Shown here: positions 27,479 to 37,164 of the stretch, in pieces
How positions within the stretch are numbered: the first letter of the stretch is position 1
Layout of the letters: the number at the start of each line of letters is the position of its first letter
NCBI RefSeq assembly: GCF_013170805.1
Contig: NZ_CP051293.1
Coordinates: forward strand, 992,001-1,056,000
Length of the DNA: 64,000 nt
Source of the DNA: Mesorhizobium sp. NZP2077
GTDB taxonomy: Bacteria > Pseudomonadota > Alphaproteobacteria > Rhizobiales > Rhizobiaceae
Direction: 5' to 3'
Translations under genes and position numbers: made by a program
The notes under the pieces: model-generated
The model's input: only the letters and a program-made list of their open reading frames with translations
Databases searched by the model: none
What the model was told of the DNA's origin: nothing

Positions 27479-27560
27479 GGTTGCCGTGACTTGGGGTTGC
27501 CGTGACTTGGGGTTGCCGTGACTTGGGGTTGTCGTGAACTTAGGGTTGTCGTGAACTTGG
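27479..27560. repeat. Five tandem 16/17-bp repeats upstream of osmC
   Basis: Three exact copies of GGTTGCCGTGACTTGG (27479-27526) followed by two 17-bp variants GGTTGTCGTGAACTTAG and GGTTGTCGTGAACTTGG (27527-27560). They begin 13 bp before the osmC start, so they fill its leader or promoter. Confidence 0.92.
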
Positions 27561-27650
27561 CCTGGGTGAGCCCGGCGTCCGCTCAACTATAGCGCGGGCG
27601 GGCGCGAAGACCACTGCGCTGTTTCGACCACGGCGCGATGACGGTTCATT

Positions 27651-27712
27651 CCTTGCGGGAAAATATCTGGCCTTGCGGAAAAATATTTAGGCTCTCCGGA
27701 AAAATATTCGGG
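27651..27712. repeat. Three tandem 20/21-bp AT-rich repeats
   Basis: Copies at 27651-27670, 27671-27691 and 27692-27712, each with a TGCGG(G/A)AAAATAT or TCCGGAAAAATAT core, two helical turns apart. They lie 76-137 bp upstream of the small membrane protein gene. Together with 27479-27560 they make up most of the 321-bp gap 27467-27787, which holds no gene that I can support. Confidence 0.85.
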
Positions 27713-27787
27713 CAAAAAATGTCGACTTCCATCCGGCCCGGCCGTCCTGCGGGCGGCCATGGTTTTCGTGGCCGGATGGAGGTTCAC

Positions 27788-28015
27788 ATGGACAATCTGT
27801 TTTTCGCACTGTGGAAGAGCCCAGGCGATAGAGCCGGGCGGCAGGAAGACTTCTGGCTGGATTCGCCGGCACCCGTCTTCGGCAGGCTTCTGGCGGCTGT
27901 TGCCATCATCGGTGTCGCGGCATGGCTTCTCGACCACGCGGCCGCGGTCGACGGCAAGGCTGACACGCTCGTCACCGCATCTTATGGTTCATCGCAGCAA
28001 GGGAGCTGGAAATGA
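27788..28015 (+). CDS. Small membrane protein, 75 aa
   Basis: ATG 27788 with GGAGG 5 bp upstream; a longer frame from 27638 runs through the repeats and is not credible. N-terminal polar part, one membrane segment (about 33-56, LLAAVAIIGVAAWLL), short polar tail. Family not recognised. The stop overlaps the YCII gene start (ATGA), so both are translated together. Confidence 0.65.
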   Translation: MDNLFFALWKSPGDRAGRQEDFWLDSPAPVFGRLLAAVAIIGVAAWLLDHAAAVDGKADTLVTASYGSSQQGSWK

Positions 28016-28368
28016 AATATGTCTGCCTGGTCTATGGCGAGGAGAAAGACCTCTATGCGCTGACCCCCGATCAGGGGGCCAAGCTCGACGCCGATTCGCT
28101 GGCCTATGACAGGTCGCTGGACCTAGAGGGCAAGCTGATCATCGCACAGGCGCTGCAATCGGTGAGGACGTCGAAGTCGGTGCAACGGCGCGAGGGCAAG
28201 CGCCTTGTCACCGACGGCCCCTTCGCCGAAACCAAGGAGCAACTGCTTGGCTTCGTGATGGTCGAGGCCGACACTCTCGACGAAGCGCTGGACATCGCCG
28301 CCGGCATTCCGCTGGCCGAACTCGGCACGATCGAGGTGCGGGCGATCTACGACATACCAGGGTCATAG
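28012..28368 (+). CDS. YCII-related (DGPF domain) protein
   Basis: 118 residues. The YCII/DGPF fold is seen from MKYVCLVYGEEKD through TDGPFAETKEQLLGF (about 65-80) to ALDIAAGIPLAELGTIEVRAI. Such proteins are often encoded beside an ECF sigma factor, which is lacking here. No enzymatic activity can be named with confidence. Coupled to the small membrane protein upstream. Confidence 0.88.
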   Translation: MKYVCLVYGEEKDLYALTPDQGAKLDADSLAYDRSLDLEGKLIIAQALQSVRTSKSVQRREGKRLVTDGPFAETKEQLLGFVMVEADTLDEALDIAAGIPLAELGTIEVRAIYDIPGS

Positions 28369-28528
28369 GCGGCGCTGGCCTGGGCGGTCGGGACCGGCAA
28401 ATCGGCCCGTTTAATGGCCTGAGTGTCACCAGCCGCAAATTGAATTTTCCTGGCCGCAGGCAACTCTTGCGTGTTGAAGCAACGCGGCAGTTCTCCTATC
28501 GTCGCGCGGATTGCTGGGGGATGTCGAC

Positions 28529-29056
28529 ATGCCTTTCCTGATTGCTGTCCTTGGCGTGCTCGGAGCGGCGGCGTTCTGGTGGTACCGGATGAAGGCCATG
28601 AACGACGCCGCGCGCGAGGTCGCCGATGTCGTCGGGCGCGTGCAAGGCAACATCAGGCGCAAGAAGCTGCGCAAGCAGGCGGCGCTTTCGCCGCTGACGG
28701 CGATCGACGATCCGGTGGTCGCCGCCGCGACGCTGATCACATCGATCGTCTCCGAGAGCGGGCCGATCCTGCCGCAGCGCGAGGCCGTCATCCGCGCTGT
28801 CATTTCCGAGATCGCCGACAAGAAGAAGACCGACGAGGCGGTGATCTACGCCAAATGGGCGGCGTCACAGATCGACGACACCACGGTCGTCATCGACAAG
28901 CTGGCGCCTTTCCTGCGCGAGCGTCTTGACGTGGCCGAGCGCAACGATCTGCTGCAGATGGTCAATCGAGCCGCCCAGGGCGGCGAGAAGAAACTGGAGA
29001 TCGCCGACCAGCGCATGCTGCGGCTGCGGCAAAAGCTGGGTTTCGAGGTGAATTAG
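28529..29056 (+). CDS. TerB-like protein with N-terminal membrane anchor
   Basis: 175 residues from ATG 28529 (GGGGGA upstream). Residues 1-18 form a membrane anchor (PFLIAVLGVLGAAAFWWY), followed by a basic stretch (RRKKLRKQ) and an all-helical TerB/DjlA-like domain (DDPVVAAATLITSIVSESG to QRMLRLRQKLGF). TerB domains bind metal or partners at the inner membrane; the exact role here is unknown. A second TerB-like protein is encoded at 52827. Confidence 0.75.
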   Translation: MPFLIAVLGVLGAAAFWWYRMKAMNDAAREVADVVGRVQGNIRRKKLRKQAALSPLTAIDDPVVAAATLITSIVSESGPILPQREAVIRAVISEIADKKKTDEAVIYAKWAASQIDDTTVVIDKLAPFLRERLDVAERNDLLQMVNRAAQGGEKKLEIADQRMLRLRQKLGFEVN

Positions 29057-29066
29057 GTGTGCTGAT

Positions 29067-29185
29067 ATTCAGGTAAGGCCGGCCTGCGAACGACGGCTTC
29101 CTGCGCTTCCATTGCTCACGTATTTTGAGTACGCCCCGCTCCGTTCTCAAAAACTACCGTTCTCGACACGGTGTCGGAATTGGGC
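29067..29185. repeat. Dispersed intergenic repeat, family C, copy 2
   Basis: Begins ATTCAGGTAAGGCCGGCCTG and continues with TGCGCTTCC, GAGTACGCCCCGCTCCG and CGTTCTCGAC. It matches copy 3 at 37866-38052 over the first 24 bases with few changes and shares the later blocks with copy 1. Confidence 0.7.
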
Positions 29186-29270
29186 GTCAGTTCAGCGCAT
29201 TTCACGCCGACTCCCTCATTACGACCGGTATAAATTATCGGTCAGGTTGGTTGCCTCGAGGAGACTTTGC

Positions 29271-29669
29271 ATGCGCGGTCATTGCTTATGTGGCGCTATT
29301 GCTTTTGAAGTCGATGGCCCGGCACAAGCCTGCGTGAGCTGTCATTGTGAAAGTTGCCGGCGGCAATGTTCTGCGCCGATGACAACCTACATTGGCGTCT
29401 TGGACAGCCGATGGCGATGGCTGGGCAGGCCGCCGAAGGTATTCAACTCTTCTCCCGGTGTGGAAAGAACATTTTGCGATCACTGTGGCTCGCCGCTGTC
29501 CTTCCGCTCAAAGAACATGTCCGGTGTCATGCATTTTTTTGCCGCAGCGATGCAGGAGCCGGAAAATTTTGCACCAACGCTGCATGTCGCTTTTGAGGAG
29601 AAGCTCCCTTGGTTGAAACTCGCCGACGGCCTGCCGACACGTGTCGGGCCTGACTATACGAAAGACTAG
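29271..29669 (+). CDS. GFA/CENP-V family zinc protein
   Basis: 132 residues from ATG 29271 (GAGGAG upstream). Zinc-binding cysteines of the GFA fold: HCLCGAIAFEV, SCHCESCRRQCSAP, and FCDHCGSPLSF. The family includes glutathione-dependent formaldehyde-activating enzymes and other beta-tent proteins; the substrate is not readable. Its stop overlaps the 3' end of the convergent ubiquinone hydroxylase gene by 4 bp. A-rich codons suggest weaker codon selection. Confidence 0.85.
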   Translation: MRGHCLCGAIAFEVDGPAQACVSCHCESCRRQCSAPMTTYIGVLDSRWRWLGRPPKVFNSSPGVERTFCDHCGSPLSFRSKNMSGVMHFFAAAMQEPENFAPTLHVAFEEKLPWLKLADGLPTRVGPDYTKD

Positions 29670-30925
29670 ATCGCCTCGCCCTTCAACAGCCTCGGCGTGC
29701 CGGCCGACAGTCCCGACGCCTGCCGGATAAAAAATTCCTTCAAGCGCGGCATGCGCTCGACCAGGCCGAGGCCGATGTCGCGGACGGTGCGCAGCGGGGT
29801 GATGTCGTTGGAAAACAGCCGGTTCAGCACATCCGTCGTGATGCCCATCTGCACCGTGTCGAAACGGCGCCATTGCTGGTAGCGCTCAAGCACGTCGAGC
29901 GCGCCGATGTCCTGGCCGAGCCGGTCGGCCTCGACGATCACCTCGGCAAGTGCTGCCACATCCTTGAAGCCGAGGTTGAGGCCCTGTCCGGCGATCGGAT
30001 GGATGCCGTGGGCGGCGTCGCCGGCAAGCGCCACGCGCGGTGCGACGAAGGCGCGCGCGATGGTGAGGCCAAGCGGCCAGGCGCGCGGTTTGTCGGCAAC
30101 GCGGATCTCGCCGAGCTTCAGGCCGAAACGCTGTTCCAACTCATGCTCGAAGACGAGATCGTCGCCTTCGACGAGCGCCTTTGCATCTTCGGCGCGTTCG
30201 ACCCACACGATCGACGAGCGGTTGGTGCCGTCCTTGTCGGGTTTCAGCGGCAAGGTGGCGAAGGGGCCGGCCGGCAAAAAGTGCTCTTCGGCGCGGCCAT
30301 TGTGCGGGCGTTCATGCGCCACGGTGCAGACGATGCCGGACTGGCCGTAGTCCCACTTCACCGTCTTGATGCCGGCCATGTCGCGCAGCTTCGAATTGAC
30401 GCCGTCGGCGGCGACCAGCAGCCGTGCGGTCAGCGCGGCACCGTCGGCCAGATGCACAGTGATGCTGGCGCCGTTGGTCTCAAAACCCTGCACCGCCACA
30501 CCTTCGATGATGTCGATGCCGAGCGTTTCGGCCCTGGCGCGCAAGGCGCCGTTCAACGCCCTGTTGGCGACCATATGCGCAAACGGCTCGCCCGGCGCCA
30601 CTTCGCCGCCGAAGGTCAGGAACACCGGGCGCACCGGATCGGCGCTGCGCGAATCGGTGATGATCATCTCGGTGATCGCCTGCGCCTGCGGCGCGATCTC
30701 GGCCCAGACGCCAAGCTGGTCGAGCATACGGCAGGCGGCCGCGGCAATGGCCGAGGCACGGCCGTCCTTTTGCCAGGCACCGGCGGGCGCGGCATCGACC
30801 AGCGCCACGGCAAGGTGGGGTCGCGCCTGTTTCAACGAAACGGCGGTGGCCAGCCCGACATAGCCGGCGCCGGCGACGAGGACATCGAGCCCGGATCTGA
30901 TCTTGGCATCAGCCTTGCGTTCCAT
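29666..30925 (-). CDS. UbiH/UbiF/COQ6-type FAD monooxygenase
   Basis: Hydroxylase of ubiquinone biosynthesis. 419 residues from ATG 30925 (GGAG 9 bp upstream); a longer frame to 30997 is possible. FAD site VLVAGAGYVGLATAVSL near the N-terminus, RASAIAAAACRML, DG motif VAADGVNSKLR, and GDAAHGIHPIAGQGLNLGF at about 300. Which ring position it hydroxylates cannot be told (UbiH, UbiF and UbiL types are alike). Divergent from the thioesterase gene. Confidence 0.9.
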   Translation of the reverse strand: MERKADAKIRSGLDVLVAGAGYVGLATAVSLKQARPHLAVALVDAAPAGAWQKDGRASAIAAAACRMLDQLGVWAEIAPQAQAITEMIITDSRSADPVRPVFLTFGGEVAPGEPFAHMVANRALNGALRARAETLGIDIIEGVAVQGFETNGASITVHLADGAALTARLLVAADGVNSKLRDMAGIKTVKWDYGQSGIVCTVAHERPHNGRAEEHFLPAGPFATLPLKPDKDGTNRSSIVWVERAEDAKALVEGDDLVFEHELEQRFGLKLGEIRVADKPRAWPLGLTIARAFVAPRVALAGDAAHGIHPIAGQGLNLGFKDVAALAEVIVEADRLGQDIGALDVLERYQQWRRFDTVQMGITTDVLNRLFSNDITPLRTVRDIGLGLVERMPRLKEFFIRQASGLSAGTPRLLKGEAI

Positions 30926-31024
30926 CGTGTTGGCTCCTTGCGCGCCGGCCCGGGCCTGCGCCCTTGACGGCTCGTTCTTCCTGTCGGAAACCGCCATAGC
31001 AATTTTGCGGCGAGGTCACAAAAC

Positions 31025-31885
31025 ATGACGGCGGCCATGGACGAGCTTCTGAGCATTCTCGACCTCGAGAGGCTGGAACACAATCTGTATCGTGGTCGCA
31101 GCCCCCAGGTGGAGTGGCAGCGCGTGTTCGGCGGCCAGACCATCGCCCAGGCGCTGGTGGCGGCGCAGCGAACGGTGGAGCCGGACCGCTTCGTGCATTC
31201 GCTGCACGGCTATTTCATGCGGCCGGGCGACATCAGGGTGCCGATCGTCTACGAGGTCGACCGCATCCGCGACGGCGGCTCCTTCACCACCCGTCGCGTG
31301 CTGGCGATCCAGCACGGCCAGGCGATCTTTTCTCTGGAAGCCTCGTTCCAGGTCGACGAGAAGGGGCTCGAACATCAGTTCGCGCTGCCCGATGACGTGC
31401 CGCCGCCGGAAGGGCTGCCGACGCAGCGGCAGCTGCTCGAAAGGGCCGAGCGGGTGCCGGAAGCGGTGCGCCGCTTCTGGGCGCGCGAGCGGCCGCTGGA
31501 GCTCAGGCCGGTCAATCTCCAGCACTATGAAAGCCGCGACAAGCTGCCGCCCCGGCAAAATGTCTGGATACGTCTTGCCGGGCCGGTTCCCGACGACCGC
31601 GCGCTGCAGTCGGTGCTGCTCGCCTACCTCTCCGACATGACATTGCTCGACACCTCGACCTTCGCGCATGGGCGTGGCCTGTTCGATCCCGACATCCAGG
31701 CGGCGAGCCTCGACCATTCGATGTGGTTCCACCGGCCGCATTCACTCGACGGCTGGCTGCTTTATGCGCAGGACAGTCCGTCGAGTTCGGGATCGCGCGG
31801 CTTCAGCCGCGGCACGCTCTATGCCCGCAACGGCACGCTGATCGCCTCGATGGCTCAGGAAGGCTTGATCCGGCTCAAGCGCTGA
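31025..31885 (+). CDS. tesB: Acyl-CoA thioesterase II
   Basis: Double hot-dog hydrolase of medium/long acyl-CoA, 286 residues, normal length. Seen: GRSPQVEWQRVFGGQTIAQAL, HSLHGYFMRPGD, catalytic Asp region SDMTLLDTSTFAH, and HRPHSLDGWLLYAQDSPSSS. The ATG at 31025 is used; one at 31040 (MDELLSIL) is equally possible. The gap to the divergent UbiH-type gene is about 100 bp. Confidence 0.94.
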   Translation: MTAAMDELLSILDLERLEHNLYRGRSPQVEWQRVFGGQTIAQALVAAQRTVEPDRFVHSLHGYFMRPGDIRVPIVYEVDRIRDGGSFTTRRVLAIQHGQAIFSLEASFQVDEKGLEHQFALPDDVPPPEGLPTQRQLLERAERVPEAVRRFWARERPLELRPVNLQHYESRDKLPPRQNVWIRLAGPVPDDRALQSVLLAYLSDMTLLDTSTFAHGRGLFDPDIQAASLDHSMWFHRPHSLDGWLLYAQDSPSSSGSRGFSRGTLYARNGTLIASMAQEGLIRLKR

Positions 31886-31916
31886 GCACTGCGAGTCTTG
31901 TTTGTGCAGAGTCTCT

Positions 31917-31939
31917 GGACAAACGAAAACCGTTTGTCC
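31917..31939. repeat. GGACAAACG hairpin, family B copy 2
   Basis: GGACAAACG-AAAAC-CGTTTGTCC, the same arms as at 20377-20400. It lies 32 bp after tesB in the 322-bp gap 31886-32207, which otherwise holds an AT-rich patch and the sigma-54 promoter of glnK. May act as a terminator. Confidence 0.75.
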
Positions 31940-32109
31940 GAAAAGGCCAGGCTCCGCCTTTCGGCGCCGTGCGCAAAGCCGGCAAATTAGGCAAATTCGA
32001 AAAATTGCATAATTTTTGAGCATGTGGCGTGCCGAAGGTCTCGGCACCGGCTGGCCTCGGCCACTCCATTCCCTTTGTTTACAACAGGTTAACATGCTGC
32101 TTCGGCACT

Positions 32110-32125
32110 TGGCACGAAGCTTGAA
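32110..32125 (+). promoter_or_regulatory. Sigma-54 promoter of glnK-amtB
   Basis: TGGCACG-AAGC-TTGAA: the GG (-24) and near-GC (-12) boxes have the exact consensus spacing of TGGCACG-N4-TTGCA, with only the last two bases of the -12 box differing. The site is 83 bp before the glnK start. Nitrogen control through NtrC is expected; no NtrC site of good quality was found. Confidence 0.8.
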
Positions 32126-32201
32126 TTCTTGGGAGCACTCTCCGGCTCCTTGGGATCGGTGAAGGTGTGCAAACGCGGGGGACCGCAACAGCAAAGGGTG
32201 A

Positions 32202-32546
<345 letters not shown>

Positions 32547-32577
32547 GCGGCGAACACGTATTCCAATGGAGAGTTCA

Positions 32578-33939
32578 ATGAACATACCTTCCACCTTGAA
32601 GACAACGGGACGCGTGGCGGCGCTGGGCTCGCTCGCTCTCGCTGCATTGGGCACGGTCTCCGCATTCGCGCAGACCGCGGCTCCCGCCGCTGCAGCGGCC
32701 GCTCCGGCAGCCGCGCCTACCCCGGTGCTCGATACCGGCAACACGGCCTGGATGCTGACTTCGACGGCGCTGGTGCTGATGATGACCATTCCGGGCCTGG
32801 CGCTGTTCTACGGCGGCATGGTGCGCAAGAAGAACGTGCTCGCCACCATCATGCAGAGCTTTGCCATCACCTGCCTGGTGACGGTGCTGTGGTTCATGTT
32901 CGGCTATTCGCTCGCCTTCACCACCAATGATTCCGCCAGCTTGAACAACTACATCGGCGGCTTCTCGAGATTCTTCCATCACGGCATCACCGTCTCGACG
33001 CTGTGGCTGCCAGGGGTCTCCAACATCCCTGAATTCGTCTTCTCGATGTTCCAGATGACCTTCGCCATAATCACGCCGGCCCTTATCGCCGGCGCCTTCG
33101 CCGAACGCATGAAGTTCTCGGCGCTGCTGCTCTTCATGGCGCTGTGGCTGGTGTTCGTCTATTGCCCGATCGCGCATTGGGTGTGGGGCGGCGGCTTCCT
33201 TGGCGCGGCCGGCGTGCTCGACTTCGCCGGCGGCACGGTCGTCCACATCAACGCCGGTGTCGCCGGTCTGGTCTGCGCGCTCGTTCTGGGCAAGCGTGAA
33301 GGCTACGGCACCACCAACATGGCGCCGCACAACCTGGTCTATTCGGTGATCGGCGCTTCGCTGCTGTGGGTCGGCTGGTTCGGCTTCAACGCCGGTTCGG
33401 AACTGGCGGCTGACGGCCTTGCCGGTGCAGCTATGCTCAACACCCAGGTCGCCACCGCCGCTGCGGCGCTCGCCTGGATGTTCGCCGAATGGATCGTCGC
33501 CAAGAAGCCCTCGGTGCTCGGCATCATCTCGGGTGCCGTCGCCGGCCTCGTCGCGGTGACGCCGGCTTCCGGCTTCGTCAACCCGACCGGCGCCTTCATC
33601 GTCGGTATTCTCGCCGGCGTCATCTGCTACCTCTCGGCGGTCAAGCTCAAGCATGCGCTCGGCTATGACGACTCGCTCGATGCCTTCGGCGTGCATGGTA
33701 TCGGCGGCATCGTCGGCGCACTGCTCACCGGTGCACTCGCCGATCCGGCGATCAATGCGCTTGGCAAGGACGCTTCGGTCGGCAAGCAGCTCTATGGTAT
33801 CGCCTTCACCATCCTGTGGACGGCGGTTGCCACCTTCGTGATCCTCTACATCGTCAAGGCGCTGGTCGGCCTGCGTCCGACGACCCAGGATGAGGTCGAG
33901 GGCCTCGACATCTCCCAGCATGGCGAAGTGGTGCCGTAA
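32578..33939 (+). CDS. amtB: Ammonium transporter
   Basis: Inner-membrane ammonium channel, 453 residues from ATG 32578 (GGAGAG upstream). A cleavable signal peptide (1-about 27) and an Ala/Pro linker precede 11 membrane helices. Marks: LALFYGGMVRKKNVLATIMQS, twin-His pore residues in GGTVVHINAGVAG and DAFGVHGIGGIVGALLTG. Forms a GlnK-gated trimer; transcribed with glnK. Confidence 0.96.
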   Translation: MNIPSTLKTTGRVAALGSLALAALGTVSAFAQTAAPAAAAAAPAAAPTPVLDTGNTAWMLTSTALVLMMTIPGLALFYGGMVRKKNVLATIMQSFAITCLVTVLWFMFGYSLAFTTNDSASLNNYIGGFSRFFHHGITVSTLWLPGVSNIPEFVFSMFQMTFAIITPALIAGAFAERMKFSALLLFMALWLVFVYCPIAHWVWGGGFLGAAGVLDFAGGTVVHINAGVAGLVCALVLGKREGYGTTNMAPHNLVYSVIGASLLWVGWFGFNAGSELAADGLAGAAMLNTQVATAAAALAWMFAEWIVAKKPSVLGIISGAVAGLVAVTPASGFVNPTGAFIVGILAGVICYLSAVKLKHALGYDDSLDAFGVHGIGGIVGALLTGALADPAINALGKDASVGKQLYGIAFTILWTAVATFVILYIVKALVGLRPTTQDEVEGLDISQHGEVVP

Positions 33940-34035
33940 GGCCGCCTCGCCAACGGGGCCGGCGGAACCCTCCTCCCGCCGGCCCCAGATTTCCAGAGAT
34001 CCCGTCGTGACGTTCTCGAAAGAGGCTCACGCATT

Positions 34036-34065
34036 GAGGCCCGGAGCGATCCGGGCCTCTTTTTT
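34036..34065 (+). terminator. Rho-independent terminator of glnK-amtB
   Basis: GAGGCCCGG-AGCGAT-CCGGGCCTC (34036-34059) followed by TTTTTT. It lies 97 bp after the amtB stop, behind a second strong hairpin without a T-tract at 33955-33986. Confidence 0.93.
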
Positions 34066-34282
34066 GGCTCATCCTGGCTGAGATCGGCTCTGCGCAATCA
34101 CGTTCGCGTGAAAAAGATTTTCGAGGAAATATCTTGGCTCCGAACTGTGAATGCGATCGTCGTTCTGGCGATCGTTTCGGGCCAGCGCCTGACGGTGTCT
34201 TGAGACATAACGAATGATGGCGAGCAGTCTTGCTCGCTATTGTCGTAGCTGGACTTACGAGACCGCGGCAATCCCGCCATGG

Positions 34283-34297
34283 TTAATGCGCCCTTAA
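34283..34297 (+). promoter_or_regulatory. CtrA-type site before ftsK
   Basis: TTAA-TGCGCCC-TTAA, a full TTAA-N7-TTAA match inside a GGTTAA...TTAACC dyad, 82-96 bp upstream of the ftsK ATG. CtrA controls division genes in alphaproteobacteria, so the site is plausible here. Confidence 0.65.
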
Positions 34298-34378
34298 CCT
34301 TCCCACAGCTAGTCTGACCTCCGAATCTGCCGGAGTGCGTCATGCGCTCGGGTCAGTCAATCACTGACGGGGAAGAGC

Positions 34379-37039
34379 ATGCGTTCAGGGGCTTCAGCAC
34401 CGCTCGCGCTGGCCGATACGGGGCACGGCATCCAGGCTTTCGCGAGGCGCCAGGTCGGCCGGCTGGTCGGCGCCGGGCTGTTCCTGGCTGTCGCCTTCGG
34501 CGTCGCCAGCCTCGCTACCTGGAACGTTGCCGATCCAAGCTTCTCGCACGCCACCAACAACACCGTCACCAACGCCATGGGCTATGCCGGTGCCGTGTTC
34601 TCCGACCTCGCCATGCAGTTCTTCGGCCTCGCCGCGGTCGCCGCGCTGGTCCCCGCCGTCATCTGGGGGTATCTGCTGTTTTCGGCGCGCGGCGTCGACA
34701 GGCTGCCCAAGCGCGGGCTGTTCTGGTTCGGTTTCGCGCTGCTCGCCGCCGCGATCGCCGGCTGCATCGTCCCGCCCAAGACCTGGCCGCTGCCCACCGG
34801 GCTCGGCGGCGTGTTCGGCGACATGGTGCTCAAGATTCCCGGCGTCCTCATCGGCGGTTACCCGACCGGGCTGATCGCCAGCGTGCTTGCCGTTTTGCTG
34901 GCCGCGCCGGCGCTCTGGCTGTTCGCCTATGGCGCGGCGCTGATCGGGCGCAAGAACGGCTTCGCCGTCATGGAAGAGCCTGCTGCCGCCGATCCACGCG
35001 AAGATGATCTTCTGTTCGACAATGACGAGGATGAGGGCGACGAGGGCATATTGGCGCTCGGCGCGATTACGCATTGGTGGCTCTCGCTGCGTGCGTGGAT
35101 GCATCGCCGCGCCGTGCGCCGCAGGCAGGAACGGGACGAATACGAGCCGGAGATGGAGCAGCGCTCCACTGCCTGGCGCCGCGCAGCCGAACGGGTCGAA
35201 TCGGCTGAGTTCGCCGAGTCGCGGATGAGCCAGGACGGCCGCGCCCGCGTCGAGCCGGAATTCTTCGCCGCCATGGTCAATGACCGCAGCGTTTCCGTCG
35301 ATCCGGACGATGGCGATATCTTCGAGCGCGATGACGCGGACATGGATTTCGACGAGGAGCCCGTCGCCCAGCGCCGTGCGGCGCCAACAGCCAAGGTACA
35401 GCAGTTCCGCTCCGACGCCGCCACCCGCGTCGAGGCGCCGGCGGCGCGCCCGGTGCCCGGCGCGCGCGTCCAGCGCGAGGCGCAGACCTCGCTGATCGGC
35501 TCGGACACGTTCGAGATGCCGTCGCTGCATTTCCTGTCGGAACCGAAGAACGTGGCGCGAGACCCAAGTCTCTCCAAGGACGCGCTGGAACAGAATGCGC
35601 GCCTGCTCGAGGGCGTGCTGGAGGATTTCGGCGTCAAGGGTGAGATCATCGCCGTACGGCCCGGCCCGGTGGTCACCCTTTATGAACTCGAACCGGCGCC
35701 CGGCATCAAATCGTCGCGCGTCATCGGCCTGTCCGACGACATCGCCCGCTCGATGAGCGCGATCGCGTGCCGCGTTGCCGTGGTGCCGGGCCGCAATGCC
35801 ATCGGCATAGAACTGCCGAACGCCAAGCGCGAGACCGTGTATTTGCGGGAGATACTGGCCAGCCGCGATTTCGAAACCACCAAGTCCAAGCTGGCGCTGG
35901 CCCTGGGCAAGACCATCAATGGCGAGGCGGTCATCGTCGACATCGCCAAGATGCCGCACGTGCTGGTCGCCGGCACCACCGGCTCCGGCAAATCCGTCGC
36001 CATCAACACCATGATCCTGTCGCTGCTCTACAAGCTGACGCCGCAGGAATGCCGGCTGATCATGATCGATCCGAAGATGCTGGAACTTTCGGTCTATGAC
36101 GGCATCCCGCATCTTTTGACACCCGTCGTCACCGATCCGAAGAAGGCGGTGGTGGCGCTGAAATGGACTGTGCGCGAGATGGAGGACCGCTACCGCAAGA
36201 TGTCCAAGGTCGGCGTGCGCAACATCGACGGCTTCAACGCCCGCGTCCAGTTGGCGGAGAAGAAAGGCGAGAAGATTTCGCGCACCGTGCAAACCGGCTT
36301 CGACCGCCAGACGGGCGAAGCGATCTACGAGACCGAGAATCTCGATCTCGAGCCGATGCCCTATATCGTCGTCATCATCGACGAAATGGCCGACCTGATG
36401 ATGGTCGCCGGCAAGGACATCGAAGGCGCGGTGCAGCGCCTGGCGCAGATGGCGCGTGCGGCCGGCATCCACGTCATCATGGCGACGCAGCGTCCGTCGG
36501 TCGACGTCATCACCGGCACCATCAAGGCCAACTTCCCGACTCGCATTTCCTTCCAGGTGACGTCGAAGATCGACAGCCGCACCATTCTGGGCGAGCAGGG
36601 TGCCGAGCAACTGCTCGGCATGGGCGACATGCTCTACATGGCCGGCGGTGGCCGCATCCAGCGCGTGCACGGCCCGTTTGTCTCCGACGACGAGGTCGAG
36701 AAGATCGTCGGGCATTTGAAGCTGCAGGGCGTGCCTGAATATCTCGATGCCATCACCGAGGATGATGACGAGGACGACGACGAACCGTCCGGCAAGGGCG
36801 GCTCCGGTGGCGGGGGCGGCGGCAATTTCGAGGATTCCGACGACCCCTACGACCAGGCGGTCGCCGTGGTGCTGCGCGACGGCAAGGCGTCGACCAGTTA
36901 CATCCAGCGCCGTCTCGGCATAGGCTATAACAGGGCCGCCTCGATCATTGAGAAGATGGAAAAGGAAGGCATTGTCGGGCCGGCCAACCATGCCGGCAAA
37001 CGCGAGATTCTGGTGCCGACCGAGGACGACAAATTCTGA
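34379..37039 (+). CDS. ftsK: DNA translocase FtsK
   Basis: Septum-bound motor that pumps DNA and triggers XerCD recombination. 886 residues. N-terminus with four membrane helices (about 20-190), a variable acidic/Arg-rich linker (about 200-390), then the alpha-beta motor: [20 protein letters not shown], Walker A GTTGSGKS (about 531-538), Walker [28 protein letters not shown] Gly-rich joint leads to the gamma winged helix ([18 protein letters not shown]) that reads KOPS-like sequences. Partner XerC is at 8450. Confidence 0.96.
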   Translation: MRSGASAPLALADTGHGIQAFARRQVGRLVGAGLFLAVAFGVASLATWNVADPSFSHATNNTVTNAMGYAGAVFSDLAMQFFGLAAVAALVPAVIWGYLLFSARGVDRLPKRGLFWFGFALLAAAIAGCIVPPKTWPLPTGLGGVFGDMVLKIPGVLIGGYPTGLIASVLAVLLAAPALWLFAYGAALIGRKNGFAVMEEPAAADPREDDLLFDNDEDEGDEGILALGAITHWWLSLRAWMHRRAVRRRQERDEYEPEMEQRSTAWRRAAERVESAEFAESRMSQDGRARVEPEFFAAMVNDRSVSVDPDDGDIFERDDADMDFDEEPVAQRRAAPTAKVQQFRSDAATRVEAPAARPVPGARVQREAQTSLIGSDTFEMPSLHFLSEPKNVARDPSLSKDALEQNARLLEGVLEDFGVKGEIIAVRPGPVVTLYELEPAPGIKSSRVIGLSDDIARSMSAIACRVAVVPGRNAIGIELPNAKRETVYLREILASRDFETTKSKLALALGKTINGEAVIVDIAKMPHVLVAGTTGSGKSVAINTMILSLLYKLTPQECRLIMIDPKMLELSVYDGIPHLLTPVVTDPKKAVVALKWTVREMEDRYRKMSKVGVRNIDGFNARVQLAEKKGEKISRTVQTGFDRQTGEAIYETENLDLEPMPYIVVIIDEMADLMMVAGKDIEGAVQRLAQMARAAGIHVIMATQRPSVDVITGTIKANFPTRISFQVTSKIDSRTILGEQGAEQLLGMGDMLYMAGGGRIQRVHGPFVSDDEVEKIVGHLKLQGVPEYLDAITEDDDEDDDEPSGKGGSGGGGGGNFEDSDDPYDQAVAVVLRDGKASTSYIQRRLGIGYNRAASIIEKMEKEGIVGPANHAGKREILVPTEDDKF

Positions 37040-37164
37040 TCGCAGGGAGTTCACGGCAACTTTGAACCCCCTGACGCGTTGAGGCGAAGCAGCGCCGCTC
37101 TACCGCCAAACTTCAGCCCAACTGGGGGTTCACGACAGCGATAGACACAGGAATCACCAAGCGA

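Larger units (their letters stand above)
33940..34378 (+). other. Intergenic region between amtB and ftsK
   Basis: 439 bp. It contains a GC hairpin (33955-33965 with 33976-33986), the amtB terminator, a GCGAGCA-GTCT-TGCTCGC hairpin (34220-34237), a CtrA-type site and the leader of ftsK. No protein-coding gene is evident. Confidence 0.6.

Noticed and set aside
27479..27712. Possible CRISPR array
   Set aside because: Units are directly adjacent without unique spacers, only 16-21 bp long, and no cas genes are present.
32030..32109. NtrC binding sites upstream of the sigma-54 promoter
   Set aside because: Only weak GCAT/GTGC half-sites are seen; not enough for a call.
34394..37054. 886-codon open frame antisense to ftsK
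   Set aside because: It mirrors a real gene in GC-rich DNA; composition is His/Asp/Arg-rich without domains, and FtsK motifs are clear on the other strand.
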